Shown here: piece after piece, positions 27,019 through 35,424 of the stretch | Layout of the letters: each line of letters begins with the position of its first letter | Position numbering within the stretch: position 1 is the stretch's first letter | Assembly: GCA_016707785.1 (NCBI GenBank) | Contig: JADJGZ010000012.1 | Location: 62,001 to 126,000, forward strand | Source: Bacteroidales bacterium | Lineage (GTDB): Bacteria; Bacteroidota; Bacteroidia; Bacteroidales; UBA4417 | Length of the DNA: 64,000 bases | Reading direction: 5' to 3' | The notes under the pieces: model-generated | What the model was told of the DNA's origin: nothing | The model's database searches: none | The model's input: only the letters and a program-made list of their open reading frames with translations | Made by a program: the position numbers and the translations under genes

Positions 27019-27645
27019 ATGAAAAAAGTAACGTTCATTTCATTCATCCTCTTATTCATTTTTTCAATGGAACTTGATGCACAAAAACAGACTAAAGTAT
27101 TGATTCACACAGATTATGGAGATATTAAGCTGGTCCTTTACAACGATACTCCCAAACACCGGGATAATTTTGTTAAACTAGCTAATGAAGGGTTCTTCAA
27201 TGGTTCAATCTTCCATAGAGTGATCAATAGTTTTATGGTTCAGGGTGGTGGTGCTGCCGCCGGGAAACCTGAAAAAGATTACAGGGTTCCTGCTGAAATT
27301 CTGCCTGCTCATATTCACAAAAAAGGAGCGCTAGCTGCTGCCCGTATGGGTGACCAGGTAAATCCCAAGAAAGAGTCCTCCGGTTCTCAGTTTTACATTG
27401 TCCAGGGCGCTAAGTACACTGATGCCCAGTTAAACCAGTTTGAAGGACAAATGGGTAAAAAATTCACAGCTGAACAAAGAAAAGCTTATACAACTGTCGG
27501 AGGCACCCCTCATTTGGATGGAGCATATACAGTTTTTGGAGAAGTAATTGAAGGCATTGATGTTGTTGATAAAATTGCTGCCGTTAAAACGGGCCCTGGT
27601 GACAAACCTGTTCAGGATGTCAAAATGACAGTGAAAGTCCTTTAA
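27019..27645 (+). CDS. Cyclophilin-type peptidylprolyl isomerase
   Basis: This 208-aa exported prolyl isomerase has a signal peptide (MKKVTFISFILLFIFSM, cleavage near LDAQ) and a full cyclophilin domain: FHRVINSFMVQGGG, SGSQFYIVQG and GGTPHLDGAYTVFGEVIEG. It lacks the lipobox and the insertion of its upstream paralogue, 52 bp away. It probably assists protein folding in the periplasm. Confidence 0.93.
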   Translation: MKKVTFISFILLFIFSMELDAQKQTKVLIHTDYGDIKLVLYNDTPKHRDNFVKLANEGFFNGSIFHRVINSFMVQGGGAAAGKPEKDYRVPAEILPAHIHKKGALAAARMGDQVNPKKESSGSQFYIVQGAKYTDAQLNQFEGQMGKKFTAEQRKAYTTVGGTPHLDGAYTVFGEVIEGIDVVDKIAAVKTGPGDKPVQDVKMTVKVL

Positions 27646-27747
27646 TTTGAGCAGCGATATTTGAGTGAGAGCCGGATATGTCAGGTTAGTTTCCAATAAT
27701 TTGACAGACAGCTTTCTTATCCTTGAAACAAATTTTTTCCGAACTTT

Positions 27748-27782
27748 GCAAACCTGTTGATTTATCAGCAGGTTTGCTTTTT
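27748..27782 (+). terminator. Strong hairpin with T-run before pheS (terminator or attenuator)
   Basis: A 14-bp stem (GCAAACCTGTTGAT with ATCAGCAGGTTTGC, one G-U pair) has a very short loop and is followed by TTTTT. It lies 102 bp after the second cyclophilin and 35 bp before the pheS start. It could end the cyclophilin transcript or act as an attenuator inside a pheS leader. Confidence 0.75.
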
Positions 27783-27817
27783 ATTGGCCTATCCGCTCCG
27801 GATATAAAGATTATGGT

Positions 27818-28840
27818 ATGAAAGATAAAGTTAACAACCTCCTGGAAGAAGTAAAAAGCTTCTCAACTGAGAATATGGAACACCTGGAACAATTCAGGAT
27901 CAAGTTCCTTGGTAGGAAAGGTTTGCTTCAGGATTTGTTTGAAGAGTTTAAAACATTAACGGTTGAACAAAAGAAAGATGCCGGGCAATTGTTAAATCTC
28001 TTGAAGAACGCTGCACAGGAAAAAGTTAACCAGTTAAAGGAGATGTTGGAAGGAAGTGAGCAGAAGGAGGATATCAATGTCGATTTAACTATGCCCGCTT
28101 CATTCCGGGAGGCAGGGTCCCGTCATCCTTTGAATATTGTAAGGAATGAGATTATTCGCATTTTCTCAAGGCTGGGATTTACTGTTAGTGAAGGCCCTGA
28201 AATAGAAGATGATTGGCATAATTTCTCTGCATTGAACTTCCCTCCGGAGCATCCGGCACGTGATATGCAGGATACCTTCTTCATTGAAAAAGATCCGGAT
28301 ATAGCTTTACGTACGCATACCTCAAGCGTTCAGATTCGAACTATGGAAACTACCAAGCCCCCTATCCGGGCCATTTTCCCTGGTCGGGTTTACCGCAATG
28401 AAGCTATTTCAGCCCGCGCTCACTGCTTCTTTCACCAGGTAGAAGGACTCTACATTGATAAGAATGTTTCATATGCTGATTTAAGGCAAACCTTACTCTA
28501 TTTTGCTAAAGAAATGTTTGCTCCTGATACCAGGATTCGTCTGCGTCCTTCATACTTTCCTTTTACTGAGCCTTCTGCAGAAATGGATATTTCATGTAAC
28601 CTTTGTGGTGGAAAAGGATGCGGATTCTGCAAATACACTGGATGGGTAGAAATTCTTGGCTGTGGTATGGTGGATCCTAATGTTCTGGAAAATTGTGGAA
28701 TCGATAGCAAGATTTATAGTGGATTCGCTTTTGGAATGGGTATTGAACGTATCACCAACCTGAAATACCAGGTGAAAGATTTGAGAATGTTCTCTGAGAA
28801 TGACATCAGGTTCCTGAGGCAGTTTGAGTCTTCATTCTGA
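27818..28840 (+). CDS. pheS: Phenylalanyl-tRNA synthetase alpha subunit
   Basis: PheS is the catalytic subunit of the alpha2-beta2 enzyme that charges tRNA-Phe. The 340-aa protein has an N-terminal coiled-coil region (about residues 1-85) and a class II catalytic core: SRHPLNIVRNEI, FPGRVYRNEAISARAH (motif 2) and AFGMGIERITNLKY (motif 3). No pheT gene is nearby, which is common in Bacteroidetes. Start and length are typical. The strong hairpin upstream may regulate it. Confidence 0.97.
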   Translation: MKDKVNNLLEEVKSFSTENMEHLEQFRIKFLGRKGLLQDLFEEFKTLTVEQKKDAGQLLNLLKNAAQEKVNQLKEMLEGSEQKEDINVDLTMPASFREAGSRHPLNIVRNEIIRIFSRLGFTVSEGPEIEDDWHNFSALNFPPEHPARDMQDTFFIEKDPDIALRTHTSSVQIRTMETTKPPIRAIFPGRVYRNEAISARAHCFFHQVEGLYIDKNVSYADLRQTLLYFAKEMFAPDTRIRLRPSYFPFTEPSAEMDISCNLCGGKGCGFCKYTGWVEILGCGMVDPNVLENCGIDSKIYSGFAFGMGIERITNLKYQVKDLRMFSENDIRFLRQFESSF

Positions 28841-28853
28841 TCTTCCCAATGCA

Positions 28854-29297
28854 CTAATATATAAAAGAAATCAGCCTCTTTGTATTATTACAGTACTCCA
28901 CATATTGGGGGAATTTCTGCTTTAGAAGCTTTTCTTCATAATTCAATTTGATCAGTAGGTCAAGGGCCAATAAGAGTCCCATCACCAGTTTTATTACATT
29001 GAATTCTGCCAGTACCAAAGGAAGGGAAAGCAAGATCAAAGATGCATACATGGGATGCCTGATCAGTTTGTAAGGTCCTTTGGTAACAAGTCGTGCCATT
29101 TCTCCCGGGCTTGGAGTAATGCGAAGATTATCCAATTGCATGATTACAATAGACCAAATTGCCAAAAAACCTGATAATGCAACTATGATTAAGCTCCAGG
29201 CATTCATATTCATCCACGATGTTTGAATCACAAGATATGCAGCAGTAATTACCTGTACTGAAACCAGGGTGTATTCAAGAGATTTACTCTTCATCAT
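28854..29297 (-). CDS. Isoprenylcysteine carboxyl methyltransferase-like membrane protein
   Basis: This 147-aa integral membrane protein has about four hydrophobic segments and the conserved motif KGPYKLIRHPMYAS near residues 79-92, typical of the ICMT/phospholipid methyltransferase family, which binds S-adenosylmethionine. Its substrate is unknown. The open frame extends to TTG 29315; ATG 29297 or 29294 is more likely and overlaps the IPExxxVDY-like gene by about 14 bp. Confidence 0.82.
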   Translation of the reverse strand: MMKSKSLEYTLVSVQVITAAYLVIQTSWMNMNAWSLIIVALSGFLAIWSIVIMQLDNLRITPSPGEMARLVTKGPYKLIRHPMYASLILLSLPLVLAEFNVIKLVMGLLLALDLLIKLNYEEKLLKQKFPQYVEYCNNTKRLISFIY

Positions 29298-29784
29298 TCT
29301 TATATAACTTGACAATAGAATCTCCTGCCTTCTTCTGAATTTCGATCTTATGCAATTCGATATCTTCCAATAATGGTCCTATCTCTTTAATTCCAGACTG
29401 ATTTACAAGTATAGCTGCCTGGACCCCCTGTATTTTTCTTAAACTCGCTGAAACTGTATCTATGTGCTGCTGATAAGCTGCGCCTTGCATCAGGAGAAAG
29501 AAATTTATCTGTTTAAGCGAAGGAATCAGGAAAGTACTATTATTGTTATTCGCAATGAGGCAGAAGTCGGTCCTTAGATCCGGATGGTAATAGGTGAAGA
29601 ATGGGAAATAGGAAAGAGAATCATTTTTTACATTAAAAACCGGGAGGTCTTCCTCGTTTATCAGGTTTATCTGCAAACTCTCGTTAATGTAATGAACCAG
29701 TTTATAATCGCGATGCGATGTAGCAATTCCTATTAGGGCAATTGCAAATTCTGTTACAGCATCCAAACGGTTTTTCCTGGCCAT
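29284..29784 (-). CDS. IPExxxVDY-family-like protein with degenerate motif
   Basis: This 166-aa protein of unknown function resembles the small Bacteroidetes IPExxxVDY family, which is usually found beside pyruvate kinase and ribonuclease III genes. The N-terminal ALIGIATSHRDYKLVHYIN and overall size fit that family. The signature itself is altered: the segment reads IPSLKQINF where IPExxxVDY is expected. No signal or membrane segment is seen, so it should be cytoplasmic. It starts at ATG 29784, 55 bp after pyruvate kinase. Confidence 0.65.
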   Translation of the reverse strand: MARKNRLDAVTEFAIALIGIATSHRDYKLVHYINESLQINLINEEDLPVFNVKNDSLSYFPFFTYYHPDLRTDFCLIANNNNSTFLIPSLKQINFFLLMQGAAYQQHIDTVSASLRKIQGVQAAILVNQSGIKEIGPLLEDIELHKIEIQKKAGDSIVKLYKNDEE

Positions 29785-29839
29785 GGCTCAATAGCATATT
29801 CCATGATAAAATTAAGCAAAACCTTTATAATCAGGAATG

Positions 29840-31267
29840 TCAGGCGAAACTTAATTTCAACATATTTGTGTTACCAGAAATATAGATAGGGGTACTAGCA
29901 ACATTAACCAACAAATCACCTTTCCTGATCAAGTCAGCTGAAATCAATTTTTCAGTAATTTTTTTAAGGGTCCTTGTGGTGGATTGCTCAATTTCATTGA
30001 AATAGACAGCTCTAACTCCCCATACTAAGCTTAAAGTACAAACAAGGTAAGGGTCATTTGAAAAAATAAAAATATCCTGCCGTGGTCGTTGACTGCTGAT
30101 CCTGAAAGCAGAATAACCTGTATGGGTCATGGCCAGGATTGCCCGGGCATTTGATTCGCGGGCAATTTTACAGGCAGCAAAGAGAATGGAATCACTAATG
30201 ATACTGACTTTATTTTCGGGGTCAACATGATGTTCCTTATTATAGATATCCTGGAATTCTTCGACCTCAGTAATGATCTTCTTCATAGTCTGAATCACTT
30301 CAACCGGAAACATTCCTACTGAAGTCTCACCACTTAACATAACAGCATCGGCACCATCGAGCACAGAATTGGCAACATCATTGACCTCAGCCCTTGTTGG
30401 CCTGATGTTGGAGATCATTCCTTCCATCATCTGGGTGGCGATTATTACGGGTTTTGAGGCACTCACACATTTCGAAACAAGGGTTTTCTGAACAAGGGGA
30501 ACCTGTTCAAGAGGGAGTTCAACACCAAGATCACCCCTGGCAACCATTATACCATCGGTAGCAGCAATAATTTCATCCATATTTTTTACTGCTTCCGGTT
30601 TCTCGATTTTTGCAATAATCCGGGGACGGAATGATTCCTGGGTTAATAATTCTATTTCCTTTCTAAGTTCAACAATATCATTGCCTGACCTGACAAACGA
30701 CAATGCAACCCAATTCACTTTTTGGCTAATAGCAAACTCAAGATCTCTTTTGTCTTTTACCGTTAAAGAAGGAATCGAAACATTGGTATTGGGCAGATTA
30801 ACGCCTTTTTTTGAAGATAATGGGCCTCCATGAACTACTCTGACCTTTACTTCATCAGATCCATTTGTTTCGATTACTCTGAATTGTAATTTCCCGTCAT
30901 CAAGGAGTATATCTTCTCCAGCTTTTACATCTTTGGCAAATTCAGGATAAGTAATATATAAACGGTCAACCGTAGAAATTGATTCTTTAGTTGTAATAAT
31001 CAGTTCATGATGATCTTCCATCTGAACTATTCCATTTTCCATGATTCCAATCCTGATTTTAGGCCCTTGTAAATCAGCCAGGATAGAAACATGTGTTCCT
31101 AATTCAAGGTTTAACTGCCTAATCGAGATGATCACTTTTTCATGATCTTCATACGTGCCATGGGAGAAATTCAACCGGAAGACATTTACACCATTTTCTA
31201 TCAGTTTCCTGAGCATATCAGGCGAAGAAGACGCTGGTCCTATTGTAGCAACAATTTTGGTTTTCAT
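29840..31267 (-). CDS. pyk: Pyruvate kinase
   Basis: Pyruvate kinase converts phosphoenolpyruvate and ADP to pyruvate and ATP. The 475-aa protein has TKIVATIGPASSSP at the N-terminus, NFSHGTYEDH, the active-site IIAKIEKPEAV and MVARGDLGVELP, and MLSGETSVGMFPVE. Length and start are standard. It follows the CDF transporter by 12 bp on the minus strand. Confidence 0.97.
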   Translation of the reverse strand: MKTKIVATIGPASSSPDMLRKLIENGVNVFRLNFSHGTYEDHEKVIISIRQLNLELGTHVSILADLQGPKIRIGIMENGIVQMEDHHELIITTKESISTVDRLYITYPEFAKDVKAGEDILLDDGKLQFRVIETNGSDEVKVRVVHGGPLSSKKGVNLPNTNVSIPSLTVKDKRDLEFAISQKVNWVALSFVRSGNDIVELRKEIELLTQESFRPRIIAKIEKPEAVKNMDEIIAATDGIMVARGDLGVELPLEQVPLVQKTLVSKCVSASKPVIIATQMMEGMISNIRPTRAEVNDVANSVLDGADAVMLSGETSVGMFPVEVIQTMKKIITEVEEFQDIYNKEHHVDPENKVSIISDSILFAACKIARESNARAILAMTHTGYSAFRISSQRPRQDIFIFSNDPYLVCTLSLVWGVRAVYFNEIEQSTTRTLKKITEKLISADLIRKGDLLVNVASTPIYISGNTNMLKLSFA

Positions 31268-31279
31268 CCAGGTACAGAT

Positions 31280-32191
31280 TTATTGGTTTCTTACTGCGTC
31301 TTTAATCTCGATATAGATAGTCTCTATTTCGGGAATATGTGAGATGATTTCAGCTTTAATCTTATCAATAAGGTTTTCGGCATCATAAATTTTCATGTCA
31401 TCTTCAAGATCAACAGATAAGAGAACCATATATTTATGATTGCCTGTTACCATGGTCTGCACCCTGTTGATATGTTTAATCTTTTGATAGGAGTGAATGA
31501 TTTCTTTGATTTTATTTCTTTCGTCCCGGGGAATACTTTCACCAATTATTAGTGCTTTAACTTCAATGATCAGCATAATTGAAATCACCAGGAGCAATAC
31601 TCCAACCATAATACTACCAATTGCATCAAAGATTGGATCCACCTGCCATGCCAGTAAAGTCGAAATCAGGACAATGATTAGGCCGAGCAAAGCCGCAGAA
31701 TCTTCAAAGATCACTACTACCAGGTTGACATCATTGGATTGTTGCAGGGCTTTTAAAAGAGGTTGTTTATGGGTTTTTCTGAATTCCTTATAAGCTACCT
31801 GGAATGATTTGGCTTCAATGATAATGGATGATATTAAAACAATAAACAACCACTTTACTCCGGTTATCTCCTCCGGATGAATAGTCTTTTCAATTCCTTC
31901 TATAATAGAGAACAGCGCGCCGACAAAAAACAGTAATACGGCAACTATCAGCGACCAGAAGAAAATCTCCCTGGTATAGCCCAGACTATGCATTTCATTA
32001 GCTGCTTTTTTAGAACGTTTATTTCCAATAAGGAGTAATACCTGGTTGAATGAATCAGCCGTGGAATGTATAGATTCTGCCAGCATGGCAGCACTTCCGG
32101 TAATGAAGGAAACAATGAATTTGATGATCGCAATAAGAAGATTACCACCCAGGGCAAAAAATACGGCTTTATTTGATCCGTGCGTACTCAT
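31280..32191 (-). CDS. Cation diffusion facilitator transporter
   Basis: This 303-aa proton-coupled divalent metal efflux protein has six hydrophobic segments. The metal-site residues are in AESIHSTADSFNQ (transmembrane helix 2) and a matching Asp-containing helix later (FDAIGSIMVG), with a C-terminal cytoplasmic domain. The substrate (zinc, iron or other metal) cannot be assigned. It sits between rnc and pyk. Confidence 0.92.
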   Translation of the reverse strand: MSTHGSNKAVFFALGGNLLIAIIKFIVSFITGSAAMLAESIHSTADSFNQVLLLIGNKRSKKAANEMHSLGYTREIFFWSLIVAVLLFFVGALFSIIEGIEKTIHPEEITGVKWLFIVLISSIIIEAKSFQVAYKEFRKTHKQPLLKALQQSNDVNLVVVIFEDSAALLGLIIVLISTLLAWQVDPIFDAIGSIMVGVLLLVISIMLIIEVKALIIGESIPRDERNKIKEIIHSYQKIKHINRVQTMVTGNHKYMVLLSVDLEDDMKIYDAENLIDKIKAEIISHIPEIETIYIEIKDAVRNQ

Positions 32192-32260
32192 GAAAAGAGG
32201 ATTAAGAATTTGAATAGAATAAATAGTTCAGCAAGTCAGCAAAGGAAAACTTTGACAATG

Positions 32261-32998
32261 TCAGGCTTTAGAGATATCCAATTCTATTAGTGTTTTCATT
32301 GCAGCATTTTGTTCGGCTCCTTTTATGGAATAATCCCTGCCTTTTCCAAAAGGGCGTTTGTCAATAAGCACTTCAATAACATATTGTTTTGTATATCCAT
32401 GCCCGACTTCGCTGACCTGGATAAATTCAACACTATGTTTTTCTCTTTGGGCCCACTCGATTAAACGGCTTTTATAGTTAGTATCATTGTTTTCAAGTTC
32501 ATCGAGGTCAAAGTGCTGAAGAATGATTTTTTCAATGATGATTCTTCGGGTAAATTGATACCCTTTATCGAGGTATATGGCTCCTATCAGGGCTTCAAAA
32601 GCATCGCCATTCATCGATTTGTACACATTATTTCCTTCTGTACTAACCTGGATAAGCTTGTCAAGTCCTAATTTTTGGGATAGTTTATTTAGGGATGCCC
32701 GGCTAACGATCCTGGACCGCATTTCAGTCAGGAAGCCTTCCCCTTTAATAGGGAATATTTTAAAAAGATAATCAGCTACAACAGCGCTTAAAATGGCATC
32801 CCCAAGGTATTCTAATCGTTCATTAGAAACCCTTGTGCCATTAGTGAGTTCTTTTGCAAGGGATTTGTGCCTGAAGGCCAGTTTATACAAAAAAATATTT
32901 CCAGGATAAAACCCGAAAATATTCTTTATGAAGGAGTATAACTCTTTGTCTTCTGAAAGTATAACCCTGATGGGTTTAATTACGTCGAACGGGGACAA
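32261..32998 (-). CDS. rnc: Ribonuclease III
   Basis: RNase III cleaves double-stranded RNA, including rRNA precursors. The 245-aa protein has the catalytic signature NERLEYLGDAIL (around residues 58-69), a second acidic motif DAFEALIGAIYLDKG, and a C-terminal double-stranded-RNA-binding domain with KSRLIEWAQ and a final GAEQNAAMKTL. There is no ATG near the conserved N-terminus; TTG at 32998, two bases after the fabF stop, gives a normal start. Confidence 0.95.
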   Translation of the reverse strand: MSPFDVIKPIRVILSEDKELYSFIKNIFGFYPGNIFLYKLAFRHKSLAKELTNGTRVSNERLEYLGDAILSAVVADYLFKIFPIKGEGFLTEMRSRIVSRASLNKLSQKLGLDKLIQVSTEGNNVYKSMNGDAFEALIGAIYLDKGYQFTRRIIIEKIILQHFDLDELENNDTNYKSRLIEWAQREKHSVEFIQVSEVGHGYTKQYVIEVLIDKRPFGKGRDYSIKGAEQNAAMKTLIELDISKA

Positions 32999-33000
32999 GG

Positions 33001-34254
33001 CTATTGTTCGAATTTCTTGAAGATAAGGGACGCATTGTGACCGCCAAAGCCGAAGGTATTGCTTAAAGCTGCATTTACAGTCCTTTTTGAGGCTTTATTG
33101 AAGACAAAATCAACGTTCTGATCAATCTCTTCATCATCTGTGAAGTGATTGATTGTTGGAGGGATAATATCGTTATATACAGCCAGGATAGAAGCAACTG
33201 CCTCAGCAGCTCCAGCAGCTCCCAGAAGGTGACCGGTCATTGATTTGGTAGAATTGACTGCAATTTTCTTTGCATGTTCACCAAAAAGACCAACGATAGC
33301 TTTTATTTCAGCGATATCACCAAGAGGGGTGGAAGTTCCATGAGTATTGATATGATCAATGTCTTCAAGATTCATTCCGGCATCTTCAAGGGCGAAACGC
33401 ATGGCATTTTTAGCACCAATACCTTCAGGATGAGGAGCTGTCATATGATGAGCATCTGCACTCATACCGGCGCCGGCAACTTCACAATAGATTTTAGCAC
33501 CGCGGGCAAGAGCATGTTCCATTTCTTCAAAAACCAAAGCAGCTCCACCTTCTCCCATAACAAAACCATCACGATCTTTGTCGAAAGGCCTTGATGCGGT
33601 GGATGGATCATCATTTCTTGTAGAAATGGCATGGAGAGAATTAAAACCTCCGATACCGGCGGGATTGATTGTGGCTTCTGATCCACCAGTTACAAAAATA
33701 TTGGCCTTACCAAGACGAATATATGTATAGGCGTCAATCAGCGCATTTGCTGAGGATGCACAAGCAGAAATCGTGGCAAAATTAGGGCCGCGGAAACCAT
33801 ATTTAATGGAAATATGACCGGCAGCAATATCAGCAATCATTTTCGGAATCAGGAAAGGAGTAAAGCGTGGAGTGCCATCTCCGGTAACAAAGGATGCAAC
33901 CTCCTCATAAAAAGAGGACATCCCTCCAATACCTGAAGCCCAGATAACGCCTACCCGGTCCAGATCCAGTTTATCTATTTCCATTCCTGAACTGATAACA
34001 GCCTCATCAGCCGCTACCAACCCAAAAAGGGTAAATGGATCATACTTACGAACTTCTTTGCGATCAAAGAAATTCATTGGATCAAAGTTCTTTACCTCAC
34101 AGGCAAACTGTGATTTAAACTTTGACGCGTCGAAACGCGTAATCGGTCCAGCGCCACTAACCCCGGTTAATAAACCATTCCAGTATTCAGGGATGGTGTT
34201 TCCTACCGGAGTCAGTGCGCCAAGGCCCGTAACTACTACTCGCCTTAACTTCAT
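33001..34254 (-). CDS. fabF: 3-oxoacyl-ACP synthase II (FabF)
   Basis: FabF elongates acyl-ACP by condensation with malonyl-ACP. The 417-aa protein has the catalytic triad: Cys165 in SACASSANA, His in NTHGTSTPLGD and His in KSMTGHLLGAAGA. Start at ATG 34254 (the TTG at 34257 is one codon earlier and unlikely). It lies between acpP (14 bp) and rnc (2 bp) in the standard fatty-acid cluster. Confidence 0.97.
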   Translation of the reverse strand: MKLRRVVVTGLGALTPVGNTIPEYWNGLLTGVSGAGPITRFDASKFKSQFACEVKNFDPMNFFDRKEVRKYDPFTLFGLVAADEAVISSGMEIDKLDLDRVGVIWASGIGGMSSFYEEVASFVTGDGTPRFTPFLIPKMIADIAAGHISIKYGFRGPNFATISACASSANALIDAYTYIRLGKANIFVTGGSEATINPAGIGGFNSLHAISTRNDDPSTASRPFDKDRDGFVMGEGGAALVFEEMEHALARGAKIYCEVAGAGMSADAHHMTAPHPEGIGAKNAMRFALEDAGMNLEDIDHINTHGTSTPLGDIAEIKAIVGLFGEHAKKIAVNSTKSMTGHLLGAAGAAEAVASILAVYNDIIPPTINHFTDDEEIDQNVDFVFNKASKRTVNAALSNTFGFGGHNASLIFKKFEQ

Positions 34255-34268
34255 CAAACGTGATTTAC

Positions 34269-34505
34269 TTATTTCGCGTTGTTTTCGATGTAAGCAATAG
34301 CTTCGCTTACTGTGCCGATCTTCTCAGCCTGATCGTCGGGAATAGCAATGTTGAATTCTTTCTCGAATTCCATAATCAGCTCAACGGTGTCCAATGAATC
34401 GGCACCCAGGTCGTTGGTGAAACTTGCTTCGGGGGTAACTTCTTTTTCGTCAACTCCAAGCTTATCAACGATGATAGCTTTTACTCTTGTTGCAATGTCG
34501 GACAT
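34269..34505 (-). CDS. acpP: Acyl carrier protein
   Basis: AcpP carries growing acyl chains on a 4'-phosphopantetheine arm. The 78-aa acidic protein has the modification site Ser37 in [10 protein letters not shown] and a normal length. It is the first gene of the acpP-fabF-rnc run, with a good promoter match upstream on the minus strand. Confidence 0.98.
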   Translation of the reverse strand: MSDIATRVKAIIVDKLGVDEKEVTPEASFTNDLGADSLDTVELIMEFEKEFNIAIPDDQAEKIGTVSEAIAYIENNAK

Positions 34506-34535
34506 TGTTGTACTCTTTTAATTGGTTTTGGGCTG

Positions 34536-34543
34536 CAAAGAAA
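34536..34543 (-). promoter_or_regulatory. Putative acpP promoter (-33 TTTTTTGG, -7 TTTCTTTG on minus strand)
   Basis: On the minus strand TTTTTTGG is followed by a 19-nt spacer and TTTCTTTG. This fits the Bacteroidetes TTTG / TAnnTTTG arrangement with one mismatch in the -7, and lies about 30 bp upstream of acpP. Confidence 0.5.
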
Positions 34544-34805
34544 AAGCTTTTACCGACATAAACCAAAAAATGATTTAAATATTTTGGATTCTTTATACAT
34601 AAGTTACAGAAAATTAATAGTATACATCAGTGATATATGGGTTTGTAGCTCAAAGAATATCTTTTTAGCCCACTGATTTCAATCGCAAAAAGGAATTATT
34701 GAAAGGAAAAGAGCTGGATATTGAAGTAAGATGTGAAAATTTTTTATGCTTTTTCTTCCAAGATTGCTAACACTGAAGTATCCATGTGAATTGATAATTT
34801 TATCC

Positions 34806-34813
34806 TAATTTTG
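34806..34813 (+). promoter_or_regulatory. Putative -7 promoter element for purN (TAATTTTG)
   Basis: This is a perfect TAnnTTTG match only 17 bp before the purN start, implying a very short leader. No clear -33 element. Confidence 0.4.
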
Positions 34814-34830
34814 GATTAAAATTACCCGGA

Positions 34831-35418
34831 ATGGATTTCTTACCTAGAATCGCAATCTTTGCCTCAGGAAGTGGAAGTAATGCCCAGCGGATTATAGAGT
34901 ATTTTTCTGAAAAAAATATTCTGGAGATTGCCGGAATCTATTGCAACAATCCTTCAGCTTATGTTCTTGAAAGGGCAAAGAATCTGAATGTACCCGCCAG
35001 ACTTTTCAATAAAGAGCAGTTTTATCATTCCAGTGACATTCTTGAAGACCTCAGGAGCAAAAAAGTAGATTGGGTTGTTTTAGCCGGTTTTCTTTGGTTA
35101 ATCCCATCAAATATCCTGCAAGCCTATCCAGATCATATCATAAATCTTCATCCGGCTTTACTTCCCAAATTTGGAGGCAAAGGAATGTTTGGAAGTAAGG
35201 TTCATGAATCAGTTATCCGGGCCGGGGAGCCAGAGAGTGGAATTACAATACATTATGTGAATGAGAAGTATGATGAAGGGGAAGTCATCTTTCAGGCACG
35301 ATGTCCTATCACAGAATCAGATACTTCTGAGACATTAGCTTCCAAAATCCATGCTTTGGAATATGAGTATCTTCCTAAAGTTATTGAGAACCTGGTTTCA
35401 GGGGTCAGAGAAAAATAA
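34831..35418 (+). CDS. purN: Phosphoribosylglycinamide formyltransferase
   Basis: PurN transfers a formyl group to GAR in purine synthesis. The 195-aa protein begins PRIAIFASGSGSNAQRI, and contains the catalytic INLHPALLPKFGG and the YDEGEVIFQA segment with the active-site Asp. Start and length are standard. It is divergent from acpP, and convergent with buk. Confidence 0.96.
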   Translation: MDFLPRIAIFASGSGSNAQRIIEYFSEKNILEIAGIYCNNPSAYVLERAKNLNVPARLFNKEQFYHSSDILEDLRSKKVDWVVLAGFLWLIPSNILQAYPDHIINLHPALLPKFGGKGMFGSKVHESVIRAGEPESGITIHYVNEKYDEGEVIFQARCPITESDTSETLASKIHALEYEYLPKVIENLVSGVREK

Positions 35419-35424
35419 CTCTTC

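Larger units (their letters stand above)
34506..34830. other. Divergent intergenic region between acpP and purN
   Basis: This 325-bp region holds a promoter for each flanking gene (annotated separately). In the middle, ATCAGTG (34626-34632) can pair with CACTGAT (34671-34677), extended by GGG/CCC if a six-base bulge is allowed. I see no ORF, RNA gene or other repeat. The pairing may be chance. Confidence 0.5.
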
